From positions 1 through 32,659 of the forward strand of contig JAJDVW010000084.1 of the NCBI GenBank assembly GCA_022825925.1: DNA of 32,659 nt, in the 5' to 3' direction. The number at the start of each line of letters is the position of its first letter. Position 1 is the stretch's first letter. The notes beneath the pieces are model-generated. The model saw only the letters and a program-made list of their open reading frames with translations, ran no database searches and was not told the DNA's origin. The translations under genes and the position numbers were made by a program. This stretch comes from Pseudomonadales bacterium (GTDB taxonomy: Bacteria > Pseudomonadota > Gammaproteobacteria > Pseudomonadales > Azotimanducaceae). Below are positions 8,802 to 16,923 of the stretch, piece by piece.

Positions 8802-9563
8802 ATGACCGCGTTCACGACAGACGAGTTGCGTGCCGCGCGCAAGCGCGAGGTGGCGCTGGGGTACCGCATCTTCGGCGCGCTCGGCTGGGGCGATCTGGGC
8901 GACGGCCACATCAGTGCCCGCGACCCGGAGCGGACCGACTGCTTCTGGCTGTTGCGGGGCGATGTCGCGTTCGCCGACGCGGGGGTCGAGGATCTCGTGC
9001 TCCTCGGGCCCGACGGGACGATCGTCGAGGGCGACGGCGGCACGAACCGCCCCGCGTTCTTCATCCACTGGCCGATCCTCGCCGCACGCGCGGAACTCGT
9101 GAGCGTCGCCCACACGCACACGCCCTTCGGCACGCCGTTCTCCGCGGAGGCCCGGCTCCTCGAGCCGATCACGCAGGAGGCGTGCGTCTTCTTCGAGGAC
9201 CATGCGCTCTTCGACGACGAGGAAGTCCAGGTCCAGGGGCTCGACTGCGGCGTGCGCATCGCGGCGGCGCTCGGCGGGAACCGCGCGGCGATCATGCGGA
9301 ACCACGGGCTGCTTGCGGTGGGCGCGACCGTCCGGGAAGCCGTGGCCTGGTTCGTGATGATGGAACGGGTCGCGGAAGCGCACGTGAAGGCCCGTTCGCC
9401 GCGGCCGATCTCGGCGGAGGCCGCCCGTTACGCGAAGTCGGACCTGGCGACCGACGCGCAGACGCGGCGCGTCTTCGAGTTCCTGGTGCGGCATCACCTG
9501 GGCGCCGAAGCCGAGGACGGCGCAACGCAGGTCGCCGACACGATACGCGCCGTCGGCGGGTGA
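8802..9563 (+). CDS. Class II aldolase/adducin family protein
   Basis: A 253-residue zinc aldolase fold. Zinc ligands are seen in SVAHTHTPFGTPFS (two His) and IMRNHGLLAVG (third His), with GWGDLGDGHISARDP as the N-terminal phosphate/active-site loop. Where L-fuculose-phosphate aldolase has its catalytic Glu, this protein has TNRPAFFIHWPI, so a decarboxylase or epimerase-like activity is as likely as aldol cleavage. The ATG at 8802 has GGGGGAC nearby. It is the first gene of a four-gene run with a TRAP transporter, which it overlaps by GTGA. The pair suggests uptake and breakdown of a small carboxylate or sugar acid. Confidence 0.85.
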   Translation: MTAFTTDELRAARKREVALGYRIFGALGWGDLGDGHISARDPERTDCFWLLRGDVAFADAGVEDLVLLGPDGTIVEGDGGTNRPAFFIHWPILAARAELVSVAHTHTPFGTPFSAEARLLEPITQEACVFFEDHALFDDEEVQVQGLDCGVRIAAALGGNRAAIMRNHGLLAVGATVREAVAWFVMMERVAEAHVKARSPRPISAEAARYAKSDLATDAQTRRVFEFLVRHHLGAEAEDGATQVADTIRAVGG

Positions 9564-10609
9564 ACGGCACGTCGGACAAGCCTGTCCGGGGCGCGCTGTG
9601 GGCGCTCCTGGTCGCGGTTGCCGCCGCCCTGCCCGCGGCCGCCGAGGCGGTGGTCGAAGGTCCCGAACTCGAGTGGGACGTCTCTCTCTGGGGGAAGCAG
9701 CGCGCCGGGACCGCGGTCGCCGACGAACTGGCCGCCCGGGTCGAGGCCCGGACCGGTGGGCGCTGGCGCATGTCCCTCGCGTACGGCGAGGCCCTCTCGA
9801 AGGCGCGCGAGAATCTCGACGGCCTGGCGATCGACGCGTTTCAGGCGGCGATGTTCTGCAACTTCTACCACCCGCGGAAGAACCCGGCGCTGATGGTCCT
9901 CACGATGCCGTTCCTGCCCATGAACGACGCCGATCAGGACCGGCGCGTCCGGGAGGCCGTCTATGCCCACGCCGCCGTGCAGAAGGAACTGGCACGCTGG
10001 AACGCCATGGTCTACACGTCCACGTTCCTGCCGCAGTACGAACTGCTGGGCCGGGGAGACCCGCCCCGGGAACTGTCGGGCTGGGAGGGGCTGACGGTGC
10101 GTGCCGGGGGCGGGCTTGGGCAGGCGATGAAGCTGCTCGGGGCGACGCCGGCAAGTTCGACCGCGACCGAGGTCTACACGGGAGTGCAGCAGGGGACGAT
10201 GGACGCCGCGTCGTTCCCGTTCACCTACGGACACGTGTCGTACCGCATCCACGAGGTGGCCGACTGGTTCACCGGCAACCTGGCGCCGGGGACGTCGGAC
10301 TGTCCGCTCGCGTTCTCCATCACCGCGTACCGGGCGCTGCCGCCCCAGTACCGGGCCCTGCTCGACGAGCTGAAGGAGGAGGTCATCGCCGCCCAGTTCC
10401 AGGCCTACCGGGACGTCGACGCGGAGAACCTGCCCATGCTGCGCGGCCGGCTGGAGGAGATCCGCTACACGGACGAGCAACTCGCCGAGTTCCGGGCACG
10501 CGCGGGGCGACCGGTGATCGAGGCCTGGATCGAGGACAACGCCCGGCGTTTCGACGCGCGGGACCTGGTACGGGCGGTGTTCGCCGCTGTCGGGCAGTCC
10601 TACGATTGA
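9560..10609 (+). CDS. dctP: TRAP transporter solute-binding protein (DctP family)
   Basis: A 349-residue periplasmic binding protein. A signal peptide covers about residues 10-32 (GALWALLVAVAAALPAAAEA). The mature part has family segments VADELAARVEARTGGRWRMSLAYGEALS, KNPALMVLTMPFLP, WEGLTVRAGGGLGQAMKLLGATP and EVYTGVQQGTMDAASFPF. GLTVRAGG carries the conserved Arg region that pairs with a substrate carboxylate in DctP proteins. The start is a GTG overlapping the aldolase stop (GTGA); dctQ follows four bases after the stop. The ligand is unknown. Confidence 0.9.
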   Translation: MNGTSDKPVRGALWALLVAVAAALPAAAEAVVEGPELEWDVSLWGKQRAGTAVADELAARVEARTGGRWRMSLAYGEALSKARENLDGLAIDAFQAAMFCNFYHPRKNPALMVLTMPFLPMNDADQDRRVREAVYAHAAVQKELARWNAMVYTSTFLPQYELLGRGDPPRELSGWEGLTVRAGGGLGQAMKLLGATPASSTATEVYTGVQQGTMDAASFPFTYGHVSYRIHEVADWFTGNLAPGTSDCPLAFSITAYRALPPQYRALLDELKEEVIAAQFQAYRDVDAENLPMLRGRLEEIRYTDEQLAEFRARAGRPVIEAWIEDNARRFDARDLVRAVFAAVGQSYD

Positions 10610-10613
10610 CTCC

Positions 10614-11228
10614 GTGACGGACCGGCCCGGGCGCATCCTCCATCGCGCCGACCGGCTGGTCGGCCGCGTCGAGGACGCCCTCAACCTGTGCGCGGGCGTG
10701 CTGATCTTCGCCCTGATGCTCCTGGGGGTGGTGCAGATCGTGCTGCGCACGGTCTTCGACGCGCCGATCTTCGGCTACATCGATGTCGTCGAGGTGGCGA
10801 TGGTCGGTTTCGCCGTGCTGTCCATCGCGTTCGTGCAGCGGGTGGGCGGCCACGTGCGGATGGAGATGCTGGTCGGCAGGCTGGCCGGCCGGGTGAAGTG
10901 GCTGGCGGAGGCCTTCGGTACGGGCGTCGCTGCGTTCATCGTGGCCGTGCTCATCCCGTATTCTTGGGACCACTTCGGGCGTGCGTTCGAGTTCGGCGAC
11001 AGCACCATCGACATCGAGCTCGCGACCTGGCCCGCGAAACTCGTGGTGCCCGTGGCCCTGTCGGTCCTGCTGCTGCGCCTCGCCCTGCAGTTCGGAGGCT
11101 ACCTGCGGCTCGTCGCCGGGCCGGAACTCGCACCGGTCGCGGTGCCCTCCATCAAGGACGCGGCGGAGCGGGCGCAGGAGGAGATCCTGCTCTCCGAAGG
11201 CGACGACGCCGGAGCGCGGCCGCCATGA
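10614..11228 (+). CDS. dctQ: TRAP transporter small permease (DctQ family)
   Basis: A 204-residue membrane protein with four predicted helices, the first covering ALNLCAGVLIFALMLLGVVQIVLRTVF and the last WPAKLVVPVALSVLLLRLALQFGGYL. FVQRVGGHVRMEML between helices 2 and 3 is the usual DctQ loop. It starts at GTG 10614, four bases after dctP, and ends in an ATGA overlap with dctM. It forms the membrane complex with DctM. The hydrophilic C-terminal tail of about 30 residues (SIKDAAERAQEEILLSEG) is slightly long. Confidence 0.9.
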   Translation: MTDRPGRILHRADRLVGRVEDALNLCAGVLIFALMLLGVVQIVLRTVFDAPIFGYIDVVEVAMVGFAVLSIAFVQRVGGHVRMEMLVGRLAGRVKWLAEAFGTGVAAFIVAVLIPYSWDHFGRAFEFGDSTIDIELATWPAKLVVPVALSVLLLRLALQFGGYLRLVAGPELAPVAVPSIKDAAERAQEEILLSEGDDAGARPP

Positions 11229-12586
11229 CGGGCCTCGACGACTTCTGGATCGGCATCCTCGGGGTCGGGCTGCTGGTGCTGCTGGTGGCGCTGGGCGTCC
11301 GGGTGTACGTGGCGGCCGCGCTGACGGGATTCCTCGGCCTGCTGGCGCTCAAGGGCTGGAGCGTGGCGGGGGCCATCGCGGGGACGATCCCGCACTCGAA
11401 GACGGTGACCTATCCGCTCTCCGTGCTGCCGCTCTTCATCCTGATCGGCTTCCTCGCGTTCCACGCGGGCCTCACGACACGGCTGTTCGAGGCGGCGCGG
11501 CGCTGGGTCGGATGGGTGCCCGGCGGCCTGGCGGTGGCGACCGTCTTCGCGAGCGCGGGCTTCGCCGCCGTGTCCGGCGCCTCGACGGCGACCGCCGCGG
11601 TGTTCTCGCGCCTCGCGGTGCCGGACATGCTGCGGAGCGGCTACGGCAAGCGGTTGACTGCGGGGGTGATCGCGGCGGGCGGCACGCTGGCGTCCCTCAT
11701 CCCGCCGTCGGCGATCCTCGTGATTTACGCCATCATCGTCGAGGAGTCCGTCGGCAAGCTCCTGCTGGCGGGCCTGATCCCCGGCGTCGTGTCCGTCGTC
11801 ATCTATACCGCGCTGATCGTCGGCATGTGCGCGTGGCGGCCCGAACTCGGGCGCCCCGTCACGGGATTCACCTGGCGCCAGCGCTTCGCCAGCGTCCCGG
11901 GCGCCCTGCCGATCTTCCTGGTGGTGGGGATCGTCTTCGGGGCCCTCTACACGGGCGCGGCGACGCCCACGGAGGCGGGGGCCCTCGGGGCGATGGTGGT
12001 CTTCTGCCTGTATATCGGCCGGGCCTACCGGCAGCGGTCCCTCAGGCAGGCCGGCGGGCGCCTCAAAGAAGCGTTGATGGAGACCGCGAAGCTCACGGTC
12101 ATGATCTTCACGCTGGTGTGGGGCGTCTTCCTGTTCGTGCGCTTCCTCGGTTTCGCGGGACTGCCGGAAGTGTTCGCGGACTGGGTGGTGACCCTCGACA
12201 TGCCGCCGGTCGTCATCGTCATCTGCATCCTCCTCGCCTACGCCGTGCTCGGCATGTTCATGGACGCGATCGGCATGCTCGTGCTGACGCTGCCGGTGGT
12301 GTTCCCCGCGGTCGTGGCGCTGGGCTACGACCCCATCTGGTTCGGCATCGTCGTCGTCAAGATGGCCGAGATCTGCCTCATCACGCCGCCCATCGGCCTC
12401 AACTGCTTCGTCGTCGCCGGGGTCGCCCGGGAGCTCCGGGACGACTCGGGCCGTTCGCTGGAGATCCCGCTGCAGGAAGTCTTCCGCGGGATCGGACCGT
12501 TCTTCGTCGCGGACGTGCTGACCGTGGCGGTCCTGCTCGCGGCGCCCGGCATCGTCCTGTGGCTGCCGAACACGATGGGCGGGTAG
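11225..12586 (+). CDS. dctM: TRAP transporter large permease (DctM family)
   Basis: A 453-residue polytopic permease that catalyses Na+-coupled solute import. Diagnostic segments include PLSVLPLFILIGFLAFHAGL, FAAVSGASTATAAVFSRLAVPDM, GTLASLIPPSAILVIYAII, TGAATPTEAGALGA and LGMFMDAIGMLVLTLPVVFP. EICLITPPIGLNCFVVAGVA is the conserved C-terminal signature. The start ATG overlaps the dctQ stop. It ends the aldolase-TRAP run; a triplicated 11-bp repeat begins at its stop codon. Confidence 0.95.
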   Translation: MTGLDDFWIGILGVGLLVLLVALGVRVYVAAALTGFLGLLALKGWSVAGAIAGTIPHSKTVTYPLSVLPLFILIGFLAFHAGLTTRLFEAARRWVGWVPGGLAVATVFASAGFAAVSGASTATAAVFSRLAVPDMLRSGYGKRLTAGVIAAGGTLASLIPPSAILVIYAIIVEESVGKLLLAGLIPGVVSVVIYTALIVGMCAWRPELGRPVTGFTWRQRFASVPGALPIFLVVGIVFGALYTGAATPTEAGALGAMVVFCLYIGRAYRQRSLRQAGGRLKEALMETAKLTVMIFTLVWGVFLFVRFLGFAGLPEVFADWVVTLDMPPVVIVICILLAYAVLGMFMDAIGMLVLTLPVVFPAVVALGYDPIWFGIVVVKMAEICLITPPIGLNCFVVAGVARELRDDSGRSLEIPLQEVFRGIGPFFVADVLTVAVLLAAPGIVLWLPNTMGG

Positions 12587-12626
12587 CGCCCGGCCTGCGC
12601 CCGGCCAGCGCCCGGCCACGGGGCGC
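12586..12626. repeat. 11-bp direct repeat x3 at the dctM stop, with weak hairpin
   Basis: GCGCCCGGCC followed by T or A occurs three times in tandem (12586-12618), the first copy beginning at the last base of the dctM stop codon. The third copy can pair with GGGCGC at 12621-12626 (six-base stem, seven-base loop). There is no T-run, so termination by it is doubtful. Confidence 0.75.
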
Positions 12627-12693
12627 TACAGCGATGGCGCCGAGCGGGCTACCATGCGAGGTTTCGTGGCGCAGGCAGGATCCCGAGAATCCC

Positions 12694-13806
12694 ATGACAG
12701 CGATCTCTCCAGCGGACGGCCCGGTCGCCGTGACCGGCTGCTCCGGCTTCACCGGGGCGCACATGGTGCGCGAACTCGCCATTCACGGGTATCGCGTCCG
12801 CGCCTGCATCCGGGATGCGGCGTCGTGGCGCGGCCAGGACGCCGTGGCCTACCTGGGACGGGTGCCGAACGTCGAGATCGTCGACGGCTGCGACCTGTTC
12901 GTGCCGGGTTCCTACGACGCGGCCTTCGCGGGCTGCGCCGGCGTCTTCCACACCGCCGCCGTACTCGGCAACTCGGCGGACGGGAAGTCGCAGCCGCTCG
13001 GCAGCGGCGACGTGGCGCAGGATGTCTACGAGGGCGGCCTCGTGGGTACTCGCAACGTCATCGACGCGGTCAACGCGAGCGGCACGGTGCGGCGCCTGCT
13101 CTACACCAGTTCGATGGCGGCGGTGCGGCCACGCGAGGCCCCGGCGCCGGACGGATACGAGTGGACGGAGACGGACTGGGCCTCGGATGGCGCCGACGAC
13201 GCGGCCTGGAATCACCCGCGCAACTCCTACACGCGCAGCAAGGTGGACACGGAACGGTTCATCAACGCCGCGGCGGACGCGAGCGGCGGCGCGTGGGACG
13301 CCATCACCATGAACCCGGCGATGATCTGCGGGCCGGTCCTGTTCCGGGCGCAGGTGGGGCAGTGGATCGAGCAGATCGGGCGGCTGGCCGGGGGCATGGA
13401 GCCCAACTGGCCGTCCAGGTACGACACGTACTACGACATCATCGACGTTCGGGACCTCGTCAAGGCGCAACGCCTCGCCGCGGAGTCGACCGTGGACCAT
13501 CGCGCCGGCCATGGCGGTCCGCGTTACATCATGCACGGCAGCGGCGGTCGTTCCGCGGTGCGTCTGGGGACGGAGGTCATCGATGTCATCCGGGCCCACT
13601 TCCCGCGTTTCGAGCTGGGCGCGCCGGCGACGGTGACGACCGGTGGCGAGCCCGTGCGGGTGGAGTCGCGCGGGGTCAACGACTGCAAGAAGGCAAAGAC
13701 CGTCCTCGGCGCCACGATCCGGCCGGTCGAGGAGACGATCCGGGACGTGGTGGAGACGTCCGTCGAACTCGGGATCATCGAACCGCGGCTGGCACGTCCC
13801 GACTGA
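12694..13806 (+). CDS. NAD-dependent epimerase/dehydratase (extended SDR)
   Basis: A 370-residue extended short-chain dehydrogenase. The Rossmann motif is VAVTGCSGFTGAHMVRELAIHGY, followed by GVFHTAAV, LLYTSSMAAV and the catalytic NSYTRSKVDTERF (Tyr-x-x-x-Lys), then MNPAMICGP. This pattern fits the dihydroflavonol-4-reductase-like branch, which reduces ketones or aldehydes. The ATG at 12694 gives a standard N-terminus. It stands alone, about 100 bases after dctM. The substrate is not predictable. Confidence 0.85.
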   Translation: MTAISPADGPVAVTGCSGFTGAHMVRELAIHGYRVRACIRDAASWRGQDAVAYLGRVPNVEIVDGCDLFVPGSYDAAFAGCAGVFHTAAVLGNSADGKSQPLGSGDVAQDVYEGGLVGTRNVIDAVNASGTVRRLLYTSSMAAVRPREAPAPDGYEWTETDWASDGADDAAWNHPRNSYTRSKVDTERFINAAADASGGAWDAITMNPAMICGPVLFRAQVGQWIEQIGRLAGGMEPNWPSRYDTYYDIIDVRDLVKAQRLAAESTVDHRAGHGGPRYIMHGSGGRSAVRLGTEVIDVIRAHFPRFELGAPATVTTGGEPVRVESRGVNDCKKAKTVLGATIRPVEETIRDVVETSVELGIIEPRLARPD

Positions 13807-13859
13807 AGTCCGAACGGGCCCGTCACGAAAGACGCCCCTCCGAGGTCAGGGACGGTGCT

Positions 13860-14255
13860 TCAGAAAGGCTCCGACGGCCAGTCGTACCGGTTCATCCTCA
13901 CGTCGCCATCACGGCTGAGAGTAACTTCGACGACTTCGTTGATCGGTTCGATTCCCCGGAGGCGGGGCAGTGCGTATGCGAACAGACGGTTGAAGGTTTC
14001 TGGTTCGATGTCGCCAGCCTCGACATTCGGGCAGATTAGTCCGGCGTGCAGCGGCTCGCGCGCCGCCAGCGCTCTGAAATCCGTGCGGTTGCTGGTGACG
14101 AGGACGTAGCCGCCGTCAACGGCCCGTCCCATGAGGACCCAGTCTGCCGCTGACGTCAGACCGAGCCAGTTGACGTGCGTCGACTCGTGGTAGCCGCTCT
14201 GGCGGGCGATGTGGACGAGCTCGGGGCTTAGATACTCGTCCACGAGGAACTTCAT
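13860..14255 (-). CDS. DUF5615 PIN-like toxin
   Basis: A 131-residue protein starting MKFLVDEYLSPELVHIARQSG, the DUF5615 pattern in which the first Asp-Glu and a later Asp (VLVTSNRTDFRALA) form the PIN-like acidic centre. NWLGLTSAADWVLMGRAVDGG is the usual middle segment. It follows the DUF433 gene by 24 bases, the standard antitoxin-toxin order. The C-terminal 50 residues are less typical. RNase activity is predicted from the fold only. Confidence 0.8.
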   Translation of the reverse strand: MKFLVDEYLSPELVHIARQSGYHESTHVNWLGLTSAADWVLMGRAVDGGYVLVTSNRTDFRALAAREPLHAGLICPNVEAGDIEPETFNRLFAYALPRLRGIEPINEVVEVTLSRDGDVRMNRYDWPSEPF

Positions 14256-14279
14256 CGACTGCCTTTGGCGACGCGGACC

Positions 14280-14570
14280 TCAGGGGGCTGGCCCGGATGG
14301 CCCGCGCCTCTGAACGCGCTTTTTCCGCCAGCCGCGGAAAGGGTCGCGTTGCGGGGGAGTTGGGTGGCTTTTGGCGAACGCGACAGCGCGGTCGATGTGT
14401 CGCTCGGTCAATCTCGGGTAGGTTTGCAGGATCGCCTTGACCGGGGCACCGTTGGCGACCATGGCCGCGACATCATGAACTGGTATCCGAGTGCTTTCGA
14501 ATCGTGGAGCGCCGGAGAGCGTCTCCTTGTCGGATACGATCCTGACGCTGCCGTCAAGCTTCTTCACCAT
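14280..14570 (-). CDS. DUF433 antitoxin
   Basis: A 96-residue DUF433 protein (VapB-like antitoxin with a winged-helix DNA-binding fold). The family pattern is IVSDKETLSGAPRFESTRIPVHDVAAMVANGAPVKAIL then YPRLTERHIDRAVAFA. The ATG at 14568-14570 is chosen because the family begins just before this segment; upstream in-frame sequence shows nothing conserved. The C-terminal tail PFRGWRKKRVQRRG is strongly basic. It probably represses the operon and neutralises the DUF5615 protein. Confidence 0.82.
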   Translation of the reverse strand: MVKKLDGSVRIVSDKETLSGAPRFESTRIPVHDVAAMVANGAPVKAILQTYPRLTERHIDRAVAFAKSHPTPPQRDPFRGWRKKRVQRRGPSGPAP

Positions 14571-14747
14571 CGTCCCGAGGGTGAGATCCCAGACGCAGAT
14601 GATAGTCCCCGCAACGCGTGTCGCCAAACCCGCGCGATGGTCTCTTGTGATCGGGGGAGCCCGTGGGCATCCTGGTAGCACCCGCGACCGGCCCGCCACC
14701 TCGGTCGCCGGAAACCGGAACCAGTGAGCGACCGGCGAGGGTGGAAA

Positions 14748-14757
14748 CGCGTACACT
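14748..14757 (+). promoter_or_regulatory. Candidate -10 element GCGTACACT before the LLM gene
   Basis: GCGTACACT ends 30 bases before the ATG of the LLM oxidoreductase. The same 9-mer occurs before ridA at 29134-29142. TACACT is a reasonable sigma-70 -10 hexamer, but no good -35 is visible at either place. Confidence 0.3.
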
Positions 14758-14787
14758 TGCGCCTTTTTCCCGCCGGGGGACGACTGC

Positions 14788-15792
14788 ATGAAACTGGGAT
14801 TGGGAATCGGTCCGTTCGGACCGCCGGGCGGCGCCAGGATCGTCGAACTCGCGCAGGAGGCCGAAGCGCTCGGCTACGACACCATCTGGGCGCCCGAGAT
14901 CTACGGCGCGGACTGCTTCACGCCGCTGACCTGGATCGGCGCGAACACCGAGCGCATCAATCTCGGCACGTCGATCATGCAGATCTCGGCCCGCACGCCT
15001 GCGAGCGCCGCCATGCACGCCGTGGCGCTCGACTACCTGTCGAACGGCCGGCTGATCCTCGGCATCGGCGTCTCCGGCCCGCAGGTGGTGGAAGGCTGGT
15101 ACGGACAGCCGTATCCCAAGCCCCTGGCGCGCACGCGCGAATGGGTGTCCATCTTCCGGAAGATCGTGTCGCGGGACGGGCCGGTGGCCTTCGAGGGCGA
15201 CCACTACCAGATGCCCCTTCCCGGCGGCACGGGCCTGGGCAAGCCGCTGAAGCTGATCCTGCACCCCGTACGCGACCACATCCCGGTGTATCTCGGCGCC
15301 GAGGGCCCGAAGAACGTCGCCATGGGCGCGGAGATCTGCGACGGCTGGATCCCGATGTTCCTGTCGCCTTACCGCATGATGGAGCAGTACAAGGACGCCA
15401 TGGCGATCCGGAACCGCGACTTCGAGATCGCCGCGTCCACCACGGTGATCGTCACCGACGACGTTCAGGGCGCCATCAACCAGGTCAAGCAGAACGTCGG
15501 CTTCTACGTGGGCGGCATGGGCGCGAAGACCTTCAACGTCCACAAGGACCACGTGACCCGCATGGGCTTCGGGGAGGCGGCCGACCGCATCCAGGAACTG
15601 TTCCTCTCCGGACGCCGGGACGAGGCCATCGCCGCGGTTCCGGACGAACTCTGCGACGAGATCTCGCTGCTCGGTCCGCGCGAACGCATCCGCGAGCGGC
15701 TGCAGGCATGGCGCGACAGCCCCGTCACCATGCTTATGGTGGGCTCCGGGGATCGGGACACGCTGCGCCTCATGGCCGAAGAAGTACTTTAG
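14788..15792 (+). CDS. LLM-class flavin/F420-dependent oxidoreductase
   Basis: A 334-residue luciferase-like monooxygenase fold. It starts MKLGLGIGPFGPPGGARIVELAQEAEALGYDTIWAPEIYG and continues with ERINLGTSIMQISARTPASAAMHAVALDYLSNGRLILGIGVSGPQ and VYLGAEGPKNVAMGAEICDGWIP, all typical of the F420-dependent group. Whether it uses F420H2 or FMNH2 cannot be decided here. It is followed 13 bases on by an MDR dehydrogenase, so the two are probably co-transcribed. Confidence 0.9.
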   Translation: MKLGLGIGPFGPPGGARIVELAQEAEALGYDTIWAPEIYGADCFTPLTWIGANTERINLGTSIMQISARTPASAAMHAVALDYLSNGRLILGIGVSGPQVVEGWYGQPYPKPLARTREWVSIFRKIVSRDGPVAFEGDHYQMPLPGGTGLGKPLKLILHPVRDHIPVYLGAEGPKNVAMGAEICDGWIPMFLSPYRMMEQYKDAMAIRNRDFEIAASTTVIVTDDVQGAINQVKQNVGFYVGGMGAKTFNVHKDHVTRMGFGEAADRIQELFLSGRRDEAIAAVPDELCDEISLLGPRERIRERLQAWRDSPVTMLMVGSGDRDTLRLMAEEVL

Positions 15793-15805
15793 GGAAGCTG
15801 TCGCA

Positions 15806-16912
15806 ATGCTGCAGATGCAATCGACCGTCCGGGCGGACGGTCACATGGACCTCGTCGTCGTGGACGTGCCGCAGCCCGAACCGGGCGCGGACGAAGTCGT
15901 CATTCGCGTCGAGGCGGCGCCGATCAATCCGTCGGACCTCGGCATGCTGCTCGCCGGCGCGGACCCGTCCGCGGCAAGGGCCCTCCCCGAGGGCGGCGTG
16001 CGGCTCAAGCTGCCGCCCGAGGCGTCGGCCCTGCTCGCCGCGCGGCTGAACCGCGCCACGCCCTGCGGCAACGAGGGGGCCGGCGTGGTGGTCGCCGTCG
16101 GCGAGAGCGAAGCCGCACAGGCGCTGCTCGGCAAGACCGTGGCCACCTGGCGCGGGGCGATGTACTCCCAGTTCAAGCGCAGCCGGGCGGACGAGTGCCT
16201 GGTGCTGCACGACGGGACGACGCCCGCGGAGGCCGCGTCCTGCTTCGTGAACCCGCTCACCGTACTGGGCATGGTCGGCACGATGCGGCTCGAGGGCCAC
16301 ACGGCCCTGGTGCACACGGCGGCCGCGTCGAACCTCGGCCAGATGCTGCAGAAGGTCTGCACCGCCGAAGGCATCGGCCTGGTCAACATCGTGCGCCGTG
16401 CGGAGCACGCCGAGCTGCTGCGCGGCGTCGGTGCGCGGCACGTCGTGAACTCGAGCCTCGACTCGTTCGAGGCGGACCTCGTCGAAGCGCTGGCGGACAC
16501 CGGCGCCACGCTCGGGTTCGACGCGACCGGCGGAGGCGGCCTCTCGGGACGCATACTGGCCGCCATGGAAGCGGCGCAGGCCCGGCTCGGCGGCGCCGCG
16601 ACGGCGTACGGCACCGCGGTCCACAAGCAGGTCTACATCTACGGCGGCCTGCAGCGCGGCCCGACGGTGTTCGACCGCGGCTTCGGCATGGCATGGGGCC
16701 TGGGCGGCTGGCTGCTGCCGATCTACCTGAACCGGGTGGGTCCGGAAGAGTCGGAACGGCTGCGACAGCGCGTCGCGGACGAGATCAAGACCACGTTCGC
16801 GAGCAGCTACGGCAAGCGCGTGTCCTTGAGGGACGCGGTGACGCCGGAGGCCGTCGCCGCATACGGACGGATGTCGACGGGCGAGAAGTACCTGATCGAA
16901 CCGCAGCGGTAG
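15806..16912 (+). CDS. MDR-family quinone oxidoreductase-like dehydrogenase
   Basis: A 368-residue zinc-independent medium-chain dehydrogenase. The N-terminal GroES-like part contains VVIRVEAAPINPSDLGML and GNEGAGVVVAVGES; the nucleotide-binding half has TALVHTAAASNLGQMLQKVC and GARHVVNSS. The structural and catalytic zinc Cys clusters are not visible. AGGGA lies about ten bases before the ATG. The pairing with an LLM oxidoreductase suggests a short degradation route. Substrate unknown. Confidence 0.87.
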   Translation: MLQMQSTVRADGHMDLVVVDVPQPEPGADEVVIRVEAAPINPSDLGMLLAGADPSAARALPEGGVRLKLPPEASALLAARLNRATPCGNEGAGVVVAVGESEAAQALLGKTVATWRGAMYSQFKRSRADECLVLHDGTTPAEAASCFVNPLTVLGMVGTMRLEGHTALVHTAAASNLGQMLQKVCTAEGIGLVNIVRRAEHAELLRGVGARHVVNSSLDSFEADLVEALADTGATLGFDATGGGGLSGRILAAMEAAQARLGGAATAYGTAVHKQVYIYGGLQRGPTVFDRGFGMAWGLGGWLLPIYLNRVGPEESERLRQRVADEIKTTFASSYGKRVSLRDAVTPEAVAAYGRMSTGEKYLIEPQR

Positions 16913-16923
16913 GACTCGGATAG

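Noticed and set aside
11099..12619. 506-codon minus-strand frame opposite dctM
   Set aside because: Asp/Arg/His-rich mirror of a membrane-protein gene; no motif, no ribosome-binding site.
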